A stretch of 64,000 nucleotides of DNA from Meconema thalassinum (GCA_946902985.2 OX336391.1:195860289-195924288), one strand, 5' to 3'; counted from the stretch's first letter, positions 31,896 through 42,535 are shown. Made by a program: numbers and translations. The notes: generated by a model from the letters alone, not told the origin.

Positions 31896-34097
31896 TTATT
31901 CCTCTCTCATTTTACCCAACTTTAACCTCTCCCCGTCCCTATCTGACATTCTAGTTACACAGACCAAAATTCCTTCCTCTCTCCTAGCTTCAACTCCCTC
32001 CCCAGCAATTTCCGGGTGGCGACTCACAAAATCCGCGAATGCGTTTTCTGACCCTTTTACGTGAAATATATCAAAATCGTACTCTTGGATCGCCAATATC
32101 CACCTAGAAAGCCGGTTCGAGGTTATCCTACATGTCCTAAGAAACGTAAGTGCGTTATGGTCTGTATAGATTAGGAATTTCCGGCCAAGCACATAGGTCC
32201 GGAACTTACCCAGCGAATACACAATGGCTAGCAATTCCTTCTCACTAGTAGTGTATCTTTTCTCCGCGGAATTTAGACCTCTACTAGCGAGTGACACGAT
32301 GCCTAGATTACCATCCCCATCCTTTTGACAAAGCACCCCTGCTAACCCTAAGTCGCTAGCATCTGTCATCACTATATACTGACTATCCTGCCCGGGGTAC
32401 CTAAGTGTGACAGCATCCCTAAAACCCTCTTTAAGTTTGATGAATGCCTCATCGTGTTCCTTTTCCCAAACCCACTTTGAATTCTGTTTAAGTAACCCGC
32501 TAAATGGCCCGCACAGCTGCGAATACCGCAGTACAAACCTCCTGAAATAATTACATACCCCCAGAAAAGAGCGAAGTTGTTTGACGTTACGTGGTGTCCG
32601 AGTGTTGATTATGTTGTCTAATTTCGACCCTTCTGGCGTAACCCCCTGTGGTGTAATAGTGTGGCCTAAAAACGTGATCTGTTGTGCACAAAAGGTCGCC
32701 TTCTTAAGTTTCACTGTGAACCCGGCCCGATGCAACTTCCCCAAAACGATTCTAAGGTGTTCCATGTGTTCCCCAAATGTACGTGATGCGATGACTAAGT
32801 CATCGATGTAACTGGCTGTGAAATCCCCTGTGTCGTGTCCCAGAGCGATGTTAAGTGCGCGAATGAGCCCAGCTGACGATGTTTTCATACCAAAAGGAAT
32901 CCGTGTAAATTGTAACAGCTGGTTTTTGTAACAAAAAGCCGTGAATTGCCTATCCTCCTTCCGTAAGGGTACCTGCCAAAAACTAGCACTCAAATCTAAT
33001 GTGGACAGCCATTCTTTACCCCCAAATCTCTGAACTAAATCCTCAGTAGTTTCCGGTCGCTGATGATCCGGCGCAATGCGTTTATTAGCTTGTCTTGCAT
33101 CCAAACATAGCCTAACTGACCCATCCTTCTTAATCACTACTACCAACGGATTGACATACTGGCTCCTACTGAATTCGATCACCTCATCGTCTAGCATCTG
33201 CGATATGACATCATCTACTGCTTTGACATGGGCGTGTGGTATCGGGTATCTAACACCATTAAAACTAGACCTATCGGTGATCTCGAAACTATGCTCGTAC
33301 ACATGTGTCCTACCAGGTTTGTCAGAGAATACCTCACTGTGGTCTCTCAAGACCTCTAACAACTGAGCCTTCTGCTCTACCTCCAACATGGTATCTTCCA
33401 CAACACTTGAAAATTCACCTTCACGCTCCTCTTCCACTACCATACTACAACTTTGAATATCCTCTGATACCATGTCGCTACTAACCTCACTGACGTCTTC
33501 CTCTTCATTTAAAACCTGGACACACACCGATATACTCACAAAGGTTCCCGAGTCCACCTGATAACTCAGACTAATCGTATCAAAATTCTCACCCCACTTG
33601 AATCTCACCTTAGATTCGCTGTAATCAAGCTTACACATCTGACTGCTTAACCAATCCGCACCCAATATGACAGGATACACTAAATTCGCGACCACTAGAA
33701 AACTCTGACGACCACATTTCTCATCAATGTACATAGGTGCGACAACCTGTCTACGCACTCTCTGTGACTTAGTCCCAACAGCAGACAATATAAATATATT
33801 GGACACAGGAATCTCCTCTATGACTTCTCCTTTACTCTTAACCTCATCATAAAAGCCTGCCTTAATGCAAGAACACATGCTCCCTGAGTCCAATAAGGCA
33901 TCGACGACTTGACCCCATATCTTCACCTTAATCACAGGACTGATCAACGTTGGCTCACATCTCTCCTGCATAACCTCAACCTGGTCATCTAACAATTCCT
34001 TTCTAACATCAAGGTCGTATTCTATCTTCTTCAACACATGAACTGGAATACTGGGATGGGACCCTCTATCTGACCGTCTTAAAGAGCCCTGTTCCCG
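31896..34097 (-). CDS. pol: Pol: protease, reverse transcriptase, RNase H
   Basis: About 733 codons, reached from gag by a -1 frameshift at 34097-34103; the pol frame is closed by a stop just upstream of that site. Order: an aspartic protease with DALLDSGSMCS near residue 70; RT with ARQANKR, LDLSASFWQV, FCYKNQLLQFTRIPFGMK and the catalytic YIDDLVIAS near residue 430; a thumb with FLGHTITPQG; RNase H with IVMTDASDLGLAGVL, SEKELLAIVYSLG and IYTDHNALTFL. All expected catalytic residues of protease (DSG), RT (YIDD) and RNase H (D, E, D) are visible. It ends at TAA 31896-31898, after which the same frame continues into integrase. Family: Ty3/gypsy; clade not determined. Confidence 0.93.
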   Translation of the reverse strand, partial: REQGSLRRSDRGSHPSIPVHVLKKIEYDLDVRKELLDDQVEVMQERCEPTLISPVIKVKIWGQVVDALLDSGSMCSCIKAGFYDEVKSKGEVIEEIPVSNIFILSAVGTKSQRVRRQVVAPMYIDEKCGRQSFLVVANLVYPVILGADWLSSQMCKLDYSESKVRFKWGENFDTISLSYQVDSGTFVSISVCVQVLNEEEDVSEVSSDMVSEDIQSCSMVVEEEREGEFSSVVEDTMLEVEQKAQLLEVLRDHSEVFSDKPGRTHVYEHSFEITDRSSFNGVRYPIPHAHVKAVDDVISQMLDDEVIEFSRSQYVNPLVVVIKKDGSVRLCLDARQANKRIAPDHQRPETTEDLVQRFGGKEWLSTLDLSASFWQVPLRKEDRQFTAFCYKNQLLQFTRIPFGMKTSSAGLIRALNIALGHDTGDFTASYIDDLVIASRTFGEHMEHLRIVLGKLHRAGFTVKLKKATFCAQQITFLGHTITPQGVTPEGSKLDNIINTRTPRNVKQLRSFLGVCNYFRRFVLRYSQLCGPFSGLLKQNSKWVWEKEHDEAFIKLKEGFRDAVTLRYPGQDSQYIVMTDASDLGLAGVLCQKDGDGNLGIVSLASRGLNSAEKRYTTSEKELLAIVYSLGKFRTYVLGRKFLIYTDHNALTFLRTCRITSNRLSRWILAIQEYDFDIFHVKGSENAFADFVSRHPEIAGEGVEARREEGILVCVTRMSDRDGERLKLGKMREE

Positions 34098-35788
34098 TTT
34101 AAATTACTCGGCTGAGCTGGCTGTCTCTCTTCTTCACGCCCCCTATTCTCTAACTGCCTTTGTTCCCCAGGTCCCCGATTTTCTGCCTGCCTCTGTTCTC
34201 CGCGCCCCCTATTCCGAAAATTCCCTTGGTCACCCCTATCCCTATTTACAAAATTTCCTCTATCATTCCTCACAAAGTTACCTGGCCTATCAATATTCCT
34301 ACGCTCATAATGCCTATTCCCTTCCTCCTGATACCCTGGATCGTAATTTCCTTCCCTTCCCTGTTCTTGCCTTTTGCCTCCCATTCTACCCAAAGTATCA
34401 AACCTTTCTAACACACGTTCCATGTCCTTAATCGTATTTACATCCTGCATGACTACGGCCATCTTCACCTCATCAGAAAAATGACGGGCCATACGCCTAA
34501 CAATATCACCTTCAGAAGAACTAGTGTCTAAATTCTCACTGATAAGGACATGTGTGAGGAAATACTCCGTCATGCTCACCCCCTGATTCGACTGATACCT
34601 CCCAAAAGAAATCTTGTCTCTTTCTCTTCCTTTAGTCTGTTCGTTCCAGAACTTTCCCTCAAACTTCTGCCTAAAATCTTCTAACCCCTGAAAACCTCCC
34701 CTAAAAACTTGATACCAAGATTTAGCCTCCCCCACAAAAGCTAATGATATGATTTCCTCAACAATATCCCAGTCTAAAGTCCCATCTTCTAACCCTTTCG
34801 AAAACCTCTTCTGAACAACTTTAACAAACTCCATAGGGTTAAACTGCCTTCCACTAAATTTAGGTAAGTCAGATTCCCTATAGAAGTTACTATGTCCTAC
34901 AGAGTGATTACAATTTTCCTTATTTGACTTGGCCTGATTCAGCTCTCTTCTTAATTTCAAATTTTCGCCCTCATTAAAGGATTTCAGTTCACTAATCTCT
35001 TTTTTTACACTCTTATCTACCATCGTTACTCTGGCTGAAGACACCGCTAGCTCCTGTTCCAAAAACACCTGCTTATTTCTAATCTCAGTTATATCCTTCA
35101 TCTCTTCCTCTACAACTATCAACCTCTCACTAACTTCTTTCGTGACAATGGCTACCTCATTACTCACCTCGCCTATCTGCTTATCAACAGTATCTATAAT
35201 GCCCTGCCTCTGTAAGCTCATCTTCTCCTCAACTTGCTCGAATCTTTTATCTACCATCTCAATTCTACTAGCAATTTCCTGACGAATTTCCTTATAGCCT
35301 TTACTCATACTCTCTACAATCTTATTAATTTTGCTCTCTAAATCCGTACTTTGAATGTCTATCTTAGTACTAAATTCACTGCTTTGATTATTAATTTGAG
35401 TACATAAATCATTACTCTGAATATCCATTTTAGTACTTAAATCACTTAGTTTACTACTGAATTTAGACATCATCTGCTCCATTAACTTGATCATCTGTGA
35501 GTTTTCCCCCAGCCCTACATTTTCCTCGTCACTATTCACTCCCATTCCTAACTCCTTGCTAGTTGCAACATCATCTTTCTCGGCCCCCTCACGTCCCTCC
35601 AACGTACCAGAAATCACATCCTTATCTGCCATTTTACTAGGAACTACTCTCGAATTTGTGGAATCTGACCGCTTATTGGTCTGCCTGTTTGACTGACTCC
35701 TGCCTCTTCTAGAATGGCCAAGGGTGCTTCGATCAACACTTCTAGATCTCAACTTTAATAAATCAGGCTCACTCTTATTACTTAGCAT
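34079..35788 (-). CDS. gag: Gag-like structural protein
   Basis: 569 residues from the first in-frame ATG (35788); the open frame extends five codons further to a GTG. The N-terminal third is Ser/Arg/Lys-rich. Then comes a long coiled-coil region of about 200 residues with repeated DIQSTDLESKI-type heptads, next a retrotransposon-gag-type domain (LPKFSGRQFNPMEFVKVVQK ... AKSWYQVFRGGF ... FEGKFWNEQTKG, about residues 300-460). The C-terminus is a low-complexity RG/NR/Q-rich tail (repeats of NRGxGEQRQ) where many elements carry a CCHC zinc knuckle; no CCHC is present, so RNA binding probably relies on the RG repeats. The leader from the primer site to the ATG is about 110 nt. The stop at 34079 lies 15 nt past the UUUAAAC slippery site. 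Confidence 0.9.
   Translation of the reverse strand: MLSNKSEPDLLKLRSRSVDRSTLGHSRRGRSQSNRQTNKRSDSTNSRVVPSKMADKDVISGTLEGREGAEKDDVATSKELGMGVNSDEENVGLGENSQMIKLMEQMMSKFSSKLSDLSTKMDIQSNDLCTQINNQSSEFSTKIDIQSTDLESKINKIVESMSKGYKEIRQEIASRIEMVDKRFEQVEEKMSLQRQGIIDTVDKQIGEVSNEVAIVTKEVSERLIVVEEEMKDITEIRNKQVFLEQELAVSSARVTMVDKSVKKEISELKSFNEGENLKLRRELNQAKSNKENCNHSVGHSNFYRESDLPKFSGRQFNPMEFVKVVQKRFSKGLEDGTLDWDIVEEIISLAFVGEAKSWYQVFRGGFQGLEDFRQKFEGKFWNEQTKGRERDKISFGRYQSNQGVSMTEYFLTHVLISENLDTSSSEGDIVRRMARHFSDEVKMAVVMQDVNTIKDMERVLERFDTLGRMGGKRQEQGREGNYDPGYQEEGNRHYERRNIDRPGNFVRNDRGNFVNRDRGDQGNFRNRGRGEQRQAENRGPGEQRQLENRGREEERQPAQPSNLNGNRAL
34097..34103 (-). promoter_or_regulatory. UUUAAAC -1 ribosomal frameshift site, gag to pol
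   Basis: TTTAAAC on the minus strand is in the register T-TTA-AAC relative to gag (35788 minus 34102 is a multiple of three). The pol frame is -1 to gag, opens at this site and is closed upstream by a TAA. A weak downstream stem is possible (GGGA/TCCC and CTCT/AGAG within 34060-34096). Confidence 0.85.
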
Positions 35789-35895
35789 ACCCTCCAAAAT
35801 CACTGAACATATATACCCTTCCTAAAATGCCTGATCAGATTTCACAAATTACCTGTGCGTACTGCCATACTATGCACCAGCCAGCCTTATTCACG

Positions 35896-35913
35896 CTCCA
35901 TAGTTGGGCGCCA
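35896..35913 (-). promoter_or_regulatory. Primer-binding site, tRNA-Lys-like
   Basis: TGGCGCCCAACTATGGAG on the minus strand, two nucleotides after the LTR end. TGGCGCCC is the complement of the 3' end of tRNAs such as tRNA-Lys that end GGGCGCCA. The match to a real insect tRNA beyond TGGCGCCCAAC could not be verified. Confidence 0.75.
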
Positions 35914-35915
35914 TT

Positions 35916-36321
35916 TGAAATCTTTCAATTCTTGCCACAAGATGGCTTCACCCAGAGAAGCCATTTGTAACTTTGAAGATACAAAATTTAAATAAAAATG
36001 AATATTCTGCCTCATAAATGGCCTTTCTTTAAATTTTAAGCAACTGACATAATTGGTATTGTAATTAAACAAATCCACCTTATCGAAACTCTTCTTATCT
36101 CCGGGCGTGTGCAGATATTCTGAAAGGACTGGCTCGTACATAGGCCTTACCAAAACCTCCTATAAATTAATAAAGATGAAGGAAGGTTTACATGCATCTA
36201 ACTAAAAAGAAACTATCCAATTTAAATTTACTTTATATTCTGAAGCTGCATGCAAGAAATTGATAAATATAATAATAAGAGTGACACACAAGAAATGCAA
36301 TTAAAAATATATAATATAATA

Positions 36322-36353
<32 letters not shown>

Positions 36354-37197
36354 TTTAGGCCTTTAAAGATTTATTATTTGTTTTTCACATTACCGGTAAT
36401 GCCGTCGTCTGCCCAATCTGTCCATTTCATCACCACTTTGAAGCTGGTCAGCCATGCCATTATGGTTTACCGCCATGAAGGTCTTCTTCAACTTAGCACA
36501 GTTATCTTGATGGGTATTAGCCCTACTATGATTGTGGCATTACAGCCAGAACCCAATCACGTGGTACCCTCCATACTAAAACAATTCGGAGGTACCGTAC
36601 GGTCTTCAAGCTTTCCGTAGAAACACCAAGCGCTCAGCTCAAGAGAGACACCCTACACAACCTGACATCTCAAAGTCCAGCGAGACAATCTTTTCCGCAG
36701 TGCATCCAGTAGCTTGCTACCACACGTCTGAAACCCACAGCTCCTTCCAGGAAGTCTTATTGTCATACGCCTGCTTGTCCATTCCACTCCTAGCAAGGCC
36801 CCCTGGCTGCTTCCTCCTCACCCTCCCCGGGGTAAGCGAGCATACCTGCTCGAGACAATAGTGTCCATAAATGCTGCCTCCTGTACGTGTGACCAAAACA
36901 TGAACCTGACTCCTGGTTCAGTGGTCCGAACAATATTAATAAACTTTCTTAGACAACATATGATTAGAGCTAGCTTCAGAATCTTGTCAAAAGTGACCTA
37001 AAATACATTGAATAATTAATAATAAAAAGCATTCGTATATGATAATAGTAATAATAATAATAATGACACTGCGTCTACTGCAGACGTGTCCAATGCAATT
37101 GAACACGTTGCCAACACGATAACATGATATAAAGAAATAATAAACCCACTAGCCTACATTAAAACTGTCATGGGGGACTCATAAAATATAGGTTACA
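35916..37197 (-). repeat. 5' LTR (1282 bp)
   Basis: Same ends and length as 29309-30590; followed by AGTG, the right-hand target duplication. Confidence 0.95.
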
Positions 37198-37816
37198 AGT
37201 GTCATAGATGAACTTCCGGTAGTGCCCTTTATCTCAGTACAAAATTTCAGGGTGATACCGGTAATAGTTTCAGAGATATAGAATGTCGGTGAAATATTTC
37301 GCACAGCCGCCATCTTGAGGTTATGTAATCAATTGAACTAAGTTAGAAGTCGGTGCATTACAATGTATATAAACATATAATGTACCAAGTTTCATTGCGT
37401 TTGGTTGGTTAAATCGCGAGAAACGTCTATTTAAAAGTCGCAACTTCGCTTGACCGCCATGTTGGTTTTGTAGTTACCAAGTTTTCAAATGTCACATAGG
37501 TGAACTTCTAGTAGTTCCCTTTATCACCGTACACTATTCCTGGGTGTTATCGGTAAAATTTTCGGAGATATTGAATGCTGGTGAAATAATTCGCGCAGCC
37601 GCCATGTTGAATTGGTGAGATATAACAAAATTTGAAGGACACGATCGGGGTCGTCCAGAATAGTGCTATGAACTTACCGAGGGTCATTGAAATCACTCTA
37701 GCCGTTTAAATTGTATTAGGTGGACACACACCCGCACAGACGCACACACAGACAGACACATGAACAAAAGGTGATCTCACAAGCCTATTTTTTTTTCATA
37801 AATGAAAATAGGCTAA

Positions 37817-39420
37817 AAATGAATGTTTGTTTGTTCGTCCCTTATGCGTACATATAGGCCTACCACCCATCCGATTGCTATCAAATTTTGGTGAGTTGTG
37901 CATACTCCCGGGATGGTTATAAGCATAGTAAATCCAATTATAAAGTGTGCAAGTAGATTTAACAAAAGAGTTTTGACGTGCGATTCGTTTCAACAGTCCC
38001 ACATGCGTTCATATAGCATTCGTACCATTGCAATGAAATTTTGGTGTAATGTTGTTCTCACTCCCGCAATGGTTTCTAACTTACGAAATCCATTTTTCAA
38101 TAGGTAGCGCACGAGTAGATTCAACAAATGAGTGATGGCGTGCGAATTGTTTAAACAATATCCCGTATGCGTTCATATACCATTCATCCGATTGCGATGG
38201 AACTTTGCTGGGTTGTTGTGTACCCCTCTGCGAAGGTTCCTGATTTAGTAAACCATATTACAGTAGGTAGCGCACGAGTAGATTCAACGAATGAATACCG
38301 CGTACGAATCGTTTCAAAAACTCCCGTATGCGTTCATTTACCATTCATCCGATTCCGATAATACTTAGGTGAGTACACTCCTGCGAAGGTTCCTGACTTA
38401 GTAAAACCATATTACAGTATGTAGCGCACGAGTAGATTCAACAAATGAGTGACGGCGTACGAATCGATTCAAAAAAGTCCCGTATGCGGTCATATACCAT
38501 TTATCCGATTGCGATGAAGCTTTGGTGAGTTGTTGTGTATACACCCATGAAGGTTTCTGACAGTAAATCCATTTTACAATTGGTAGTGTGCGAGTGGATT
38601 CAACAAATGAGTGATGGCACGCGAATCGTTTCAACAAAGTCCCATATGCGGTCATAAACCATTCATACGATTGCGATCAAATTTTGGTGAGTTGTTGTGT
38701 ACACTCCTGGAAAGGTTTCTGTCTTAGTAAATTCATTTTACAATTGGTAGCGCACGAGAAAATTCAACAAAAGTGTGACGGCACGTGAATCGTTTCAACA
38801 AAGTCCCGTATGCGTTCATATACCATTCATACGATTGCGATGAAACTTTGGTGAGTACACCCCTGCAAAGTTACCTGACCAGGGACATTGATTACTTCAT
38901 CTTTAATTGATTTATATATTTACAGTAGGTAGCGCACGAGTAGATTAAACAAATGAGTGACAGCGCGGGAATCCTTTCAACAAAATCCTGTAGGCGTTCA
39001 TATACCATTCATCCGATTGAGATGAAACTTTTGTGAGTTATGCACACTCCTGCGAAGGGTTATGAATTAGTAAATTTATTTTCCAATAGGTAGCGAACGA
39101 GTAGATTCAATAAATGAGTAACGGCATGCGAGTCGTTTCAACAAAGTCCCATATGCGTTCATAAACTGTTCATACGATTGTGATGACACTTTGGTGAATA
39201 GTTGTGTACACTCCTGCAAAGGTTTCTATTTTAGTAAATCCATATTAAACAGGTAGCGCATGAGTAGATTCAACTAATGGGTGACAGCTAGAAAATCGTT
39301 TCAACAAAGTCCCGTATGCGATCATATACCATCCATGCAATTGCGATGAAACTTTGGTGAGTTGTTGTACACGATCCCACGAATGTTTCTGAATTTTTTT
39401 AAAATCCATTTTACAATGGT
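37817..39420. repeat. Tandem array, ~160-bp unit, about ten copies
   Basis: The block TATGCGTTCATATACCATTC with CGATTGCGATGAAACTTTGG recurs near 37848, 38005, 38166, 38328, 38480, 38646, 38808, 38990, 39150 and 39317. Units are diverged. The first unit is preceded by GTTTGTTTGTTCGTCC, directly next to the 5' end of the family-3 HINE, so the array may be the core of another HINE-like element. Confidence 0.85.
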
Positions 39421-40264
39421 TTAGAGGCAGTTAACGGAAAAATAAGGAAATATTGTGTACTCGAAAGCACATCATCAAACAAAATTACAATGCCTACACT
39501 TGCTTTGATTGGCATTACAACGCATGCCGGTTACAGCCAGTTTATTTATATTTTTATTTGTTTGATGATTGATTGATATTTTGTTTGTTTGCATTGTTCT
39601 TTATTTATTTCAATTTTGTTGTTGGTTTGTTTGTATATTTGTTTCTATAATTGCATATTAGATTATCATTTATTTTCCAATTTATTAGTTTATTTCTTAT
39701 TTATTTATTTGTTTACTTATTTTTGAATGTTTAAATTTGTATTTGTTTATTTTAAATTTTTTACTTACCTGTTTTATTCCTTATTTGTATTTATCTTTTT
39801 TATTATTTATTTTATTGTTTGTTTGCTTCTTTATCTGTTTTAATTTGTTTGTTCGTATATTTGTTCCTTTTTGTATGTTGGATTATATGTTACTTTATCA
39901 GGGGTTTTTTTGTATTTATTTATGTAGGCCTATGTGTTTATTTGTTTGTCTGATTGTTTGTTTGTTTATGTATTTATTTATTTTTATTTGTTTGTTTGTG
40001 TATTTGTTTCTTTGTTTGTATGTCTGATTATCATTTTTCTTATCGATTTATTTGTTTATTTATTATGAGTTTATGTATGTATTTATTTAGTTGCTTGTTT
40101 GTTTTTAATAATTTCTGTATTTATATGTTCGTTTGTTATTGTTTTATTTATTTGTTGATTTTGTATTTAGTTATTTATTTATATATTCCCGAACAACCCT
40201 ACAAGATTCATTTTACACTAATAGTACAACAAATCTTAAATCACATCAATTACAAAAAGCAATA
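39421..40264. repeat. TTTA/TTTG-rich low-complexity tract, then short unassigned DNA
   Basis: 39540-40190 is built from TTTATTTG/TTTGTTTG variants. Open frames here (Phe/Leu/Cys-rich) are compositional. 40195-40264 leads into the transposon TIR. Confidence 0.8.
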
Positions 40265-40566
40265 CAGTGTCATCTAAAAATAATGCCAACATTTCAAAAA
40301 ATTATAGCACCGAAACCCTTTATGTTAAACGTGTAATTCTTTCACTGAACGCCAGCTGGTTAAAGTAAGTTTTGTTTTGGAGGGGACGTGACCTTGCTAT
40401 GCGCACACTAGATGCCGGTTGCACGCGCGCCAATGAAGTCCTGACATTACCTCTTTGGATTTGTTTCTGGACTTACATTAAAAATATTGTGTATGCAGAA
40501 AAAAATCGGCATTAGGAGCACCTGCGGGAGCGAATTTCTGCCGCCATCCTGACAGTTACTCCTGAA

Positions 40567-40910
40567 TATATATATATATATATATATATTTTAGCGTATG
40601 GCTTTTAGTGCCGGGAGTGTCCGAGGACATGTTCGGCTCGCCAGTTTTGTAGCTGCTTCGAGACGGACACCCAATGGGTGAGCTACAAGTACCGTTGGGG
40701 AGGAAAGTTGGAATGGAAGGTCGAGGAGTTGGAAGGTAGCGGCTATGACCTATAGTTACGGACCAACCCCAACATTTGCCTGGAAGGAAGATGGGAAACC
40801 ACAGAAGACCATCTTCAAGGTTGCCGGCGAGGGGATTCGAACCTCCTCGCCTCCCGGATGTGAGTGACTGCCAGCAGTCATGCCGTAACGACCACGGCTA
40901 ACTCACCCGG
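40567..40910 (-). mobile_element. SINE (family 1), 10-bp TSD
   Basis: TACTCCTGAA flanks it (40557-40566 and 40911-40920). The minus strand reads CCGGGTGAGTTAGCCGTGG, B box GGTTCGAATCC, the central domain and GGCACTAAAAGCCATACGC, ending in a (TA)n tail (40567-40590) instead of poly-A. Confidence 0.92.
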
Positions 40911-40934
40911 TACTCCTGAAATGATTGCACGTAC

Positions 40935-41070
40935 CAATCCAGCCATTGGGAAAGCGTGGTCGGCCTGGCCTAGATTTTTTCTCTTCAGTTCATGTTTCCT
41001 TAAACTGTTTAAACCATCGAATGACAGCTTTGTAATCAGGTGCAGTTTGTCGGGCGGTGCAGTCATTGGC
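40935..41070 (-). pseudogene. Transposase N-terminal HTH relic
   Basis: The minus strand reads DYKAVIRWFKQFKET, a stop, then a degenerate SRPGRPRF. This is the helix-turn-helix and GRPR-type motif of Tc1/mariner-superfamily transposases. No catalytic domain is present, so the element is non-autonomous by deletion. The coding direction is minus, starting just inside the right TIR. Confidence 0.65.
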
Positions 41071-41229
41071 TACTGCGCATCTAGTGTGCGCATAGCAAGG
41101 GCACGTCCCCTCCAAAACAAAACTTACTTTAACCAGCTGGCGTTCAGTGAAAGAATTACACGTTTAACATAAAGGGTTTCGGTGCTATAATTTTTTGAAA
41201 TGTTGGCATTATTTTGCGATGCCCCTGTA

Positions 41230-41779
41230 TATGGCAGTGATGGTAGGTAGCAAGAGACAGAGCCACAGGGAATGTTTGAGATAGAACGTTTTGGTATGGT
41301 GGAGCGACCTCATTGGGCTCACAGTTTGCTGTGCTATTCTTTGATACCCTGTTTTGCTGGTTTTATTCTTCGTAAGTGATCCGTTGTAAATTGTTATGTA
41401 GCGAGGAAAGTGGCATTAAATCATTCTTGAGGAACAAAGTCTCATGTCCTAACACGAGATTCGTCTTAAAATAGAAAATCTACCTTCACGCCAAATTTAC
41501 ACTGTGATATATTTCACCTGCACATGGGACATTTTATACAAAATAGCTAGAAGGAGTTGACAGTGAAAAAGCATCTGCAATCCAATACTCGAGAAGATTT
41601 GGTCCTTATTTCCCTCGGAGTGTGTATTTTTCAGTGCCATTCCCCACAGCTGCTTGCCATCATATTGTGATGGATGTTGTTGCCTCGCCGTGCATCAAAT
41701 GCAATACCTAAACCTCTTTTAAGAAACTCCTAATCAAACTCATCCATCTTCTTACAGTTCGTATTGCAACTAATGACTC
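41230..41779. other. Unassigned sequence
   Basis: No gene or family recognised. Confidence 0.35.
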
Positions 41780-42110
41780 AAAATTCCAAGTTCGCTCCGT
41801 GTCACTACCTAGAATGTTCTGGTCGGAAGATTAGAACGGGATTCACTCAGTCTCAAGATGACATCGTTGAAGAACTGAGTTTCATTCCCACCTCAAATCT
41901 CTTTGAAATGGTTTAAAGTGGTTTACTACTTTTACGCCTAACAAATGTTTGGAAGGTATCTCACTTAGGTCACAGCCACATTCTTCCCAATCTCAGTCCC
42001 TAATCAAAAGTACAGTCTCCACAGTAAGTCAGTTCTTATACAAATTCCACACGCACCCAAGGTCACGACCATGATGCCCTATCCCAATGCTCAGTGAAAC
42101 AAAAACTTTA
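41780..42110 (+). mobile_element. Degenerate SINE (family 2)
   Basis: TTCCAAGTTCGCTCC, AACGGGATTCACTCAGTCTC, TTCATTCCCACCTCA and CACACGCACCCAAGGTCACG follow the order of family 2. The central domain is strongly eroded. Confidence 0.55.
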
Positions 42111-42139
42111 AAGTAGGCTGGCTGTCAGTATTTCTCAAT

Positions 42140-42144
42140 ATTAC

Positions 42145-42190
<46 letters not shown>

Positions 42191-42245
42191 TTTGCTACTT
42201 GATTTTATTATTATCATAACTCTATTATTATTATTATTATTATTT
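42140..42245. repeat. (ATT)n microsatellite
   Basis: An ATT run at 42144-42190 and, after a short break, 42225-42245. A second tract lies at 42501-42537. Confidence 0.95.
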
Positions 42246-42499
42246 ATTCTAACTCTGGTATTAGGGGAGCGTGAAGGCACAGCATATCCTGCAAACAATA
42301 TTGAACAATATTATTTCTCCCTCGATGTGACTACAGACTAAATCGAGAGAAAAACAATAGTGTTCAGTATCGTTTGTGGGATATGCATGCAGTGCATTGG
42401 TACCACACGGGAAGCAAACAGAAAAATATCGTCCTTCCTGACAACATGCGTAAATTGGGATGCATAAAACAATATTATTAGGGGCAGCTGATTTACACG

Positions 42500-42535
<36 letters not shown>

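Larger units (their letters stand above)
29309..37197 (-). mobile_element. Ty3/gypsy-type LTR retrotransposon, 7.9 kb, nearly intact
   Basis: The two 1282-bp LTRs have equal length and look identical wherever I compared them. They begin TG and end CA and are flanked by the 4-bp target duplication AGTG (29305-29308 and 37198-37201). On the minus strand the order is 5' LTR, primer site, gag, pol (protease, RT, RNase H, integrase), purine-rich tract, 3' LTR. Integrase after RNase H identifies the Ty3/gypsy order. There is no third frame after integrase, hence no envelope gene. It sits in a family-3 HINE whose sequence continues on both sides. Confidence 0.95.
26997..37816 (-). mobile_element. 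HINE family 3, split by a HINE and an LTR element
   Basis: On the minus strand the 5' end at 37816 reads TTAGCCTATTTTCATTTATG with a fold-back (CCTATTTTC against GAAAAAAAAATAGGC), GTGAGATCACC and a GTCTGT tract (37727-37760). The core has repeats around GCCGCCATGTTGG and AACTTCNNGTAGTTCCC. The 3' end at 26997 is GAAAATAGGCTGTACAG, a degenerate hairpin and CTTGTT. Without the two insertions (27155-28557 and 29309-37197) it is about 1.5 kb. Confidence 0.7.
40265..41227. mobile_element. Tc1/mariner-type transposon, 151-bp TIRs, SINE inside
   Basis: TA flanks both ends (40263-40264 and 41228-41229). The left TIR 40265-40415 and right TIR 41077-41227 are reverse complements with only a few differences, from CAG-GG/TG-CATC at the end through GCCAACATTTCAAAAAATTA to GCGCACACTAGATGC. 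The internal part holds a transposase HTH relic and a SINE. Confidence 0.9.
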
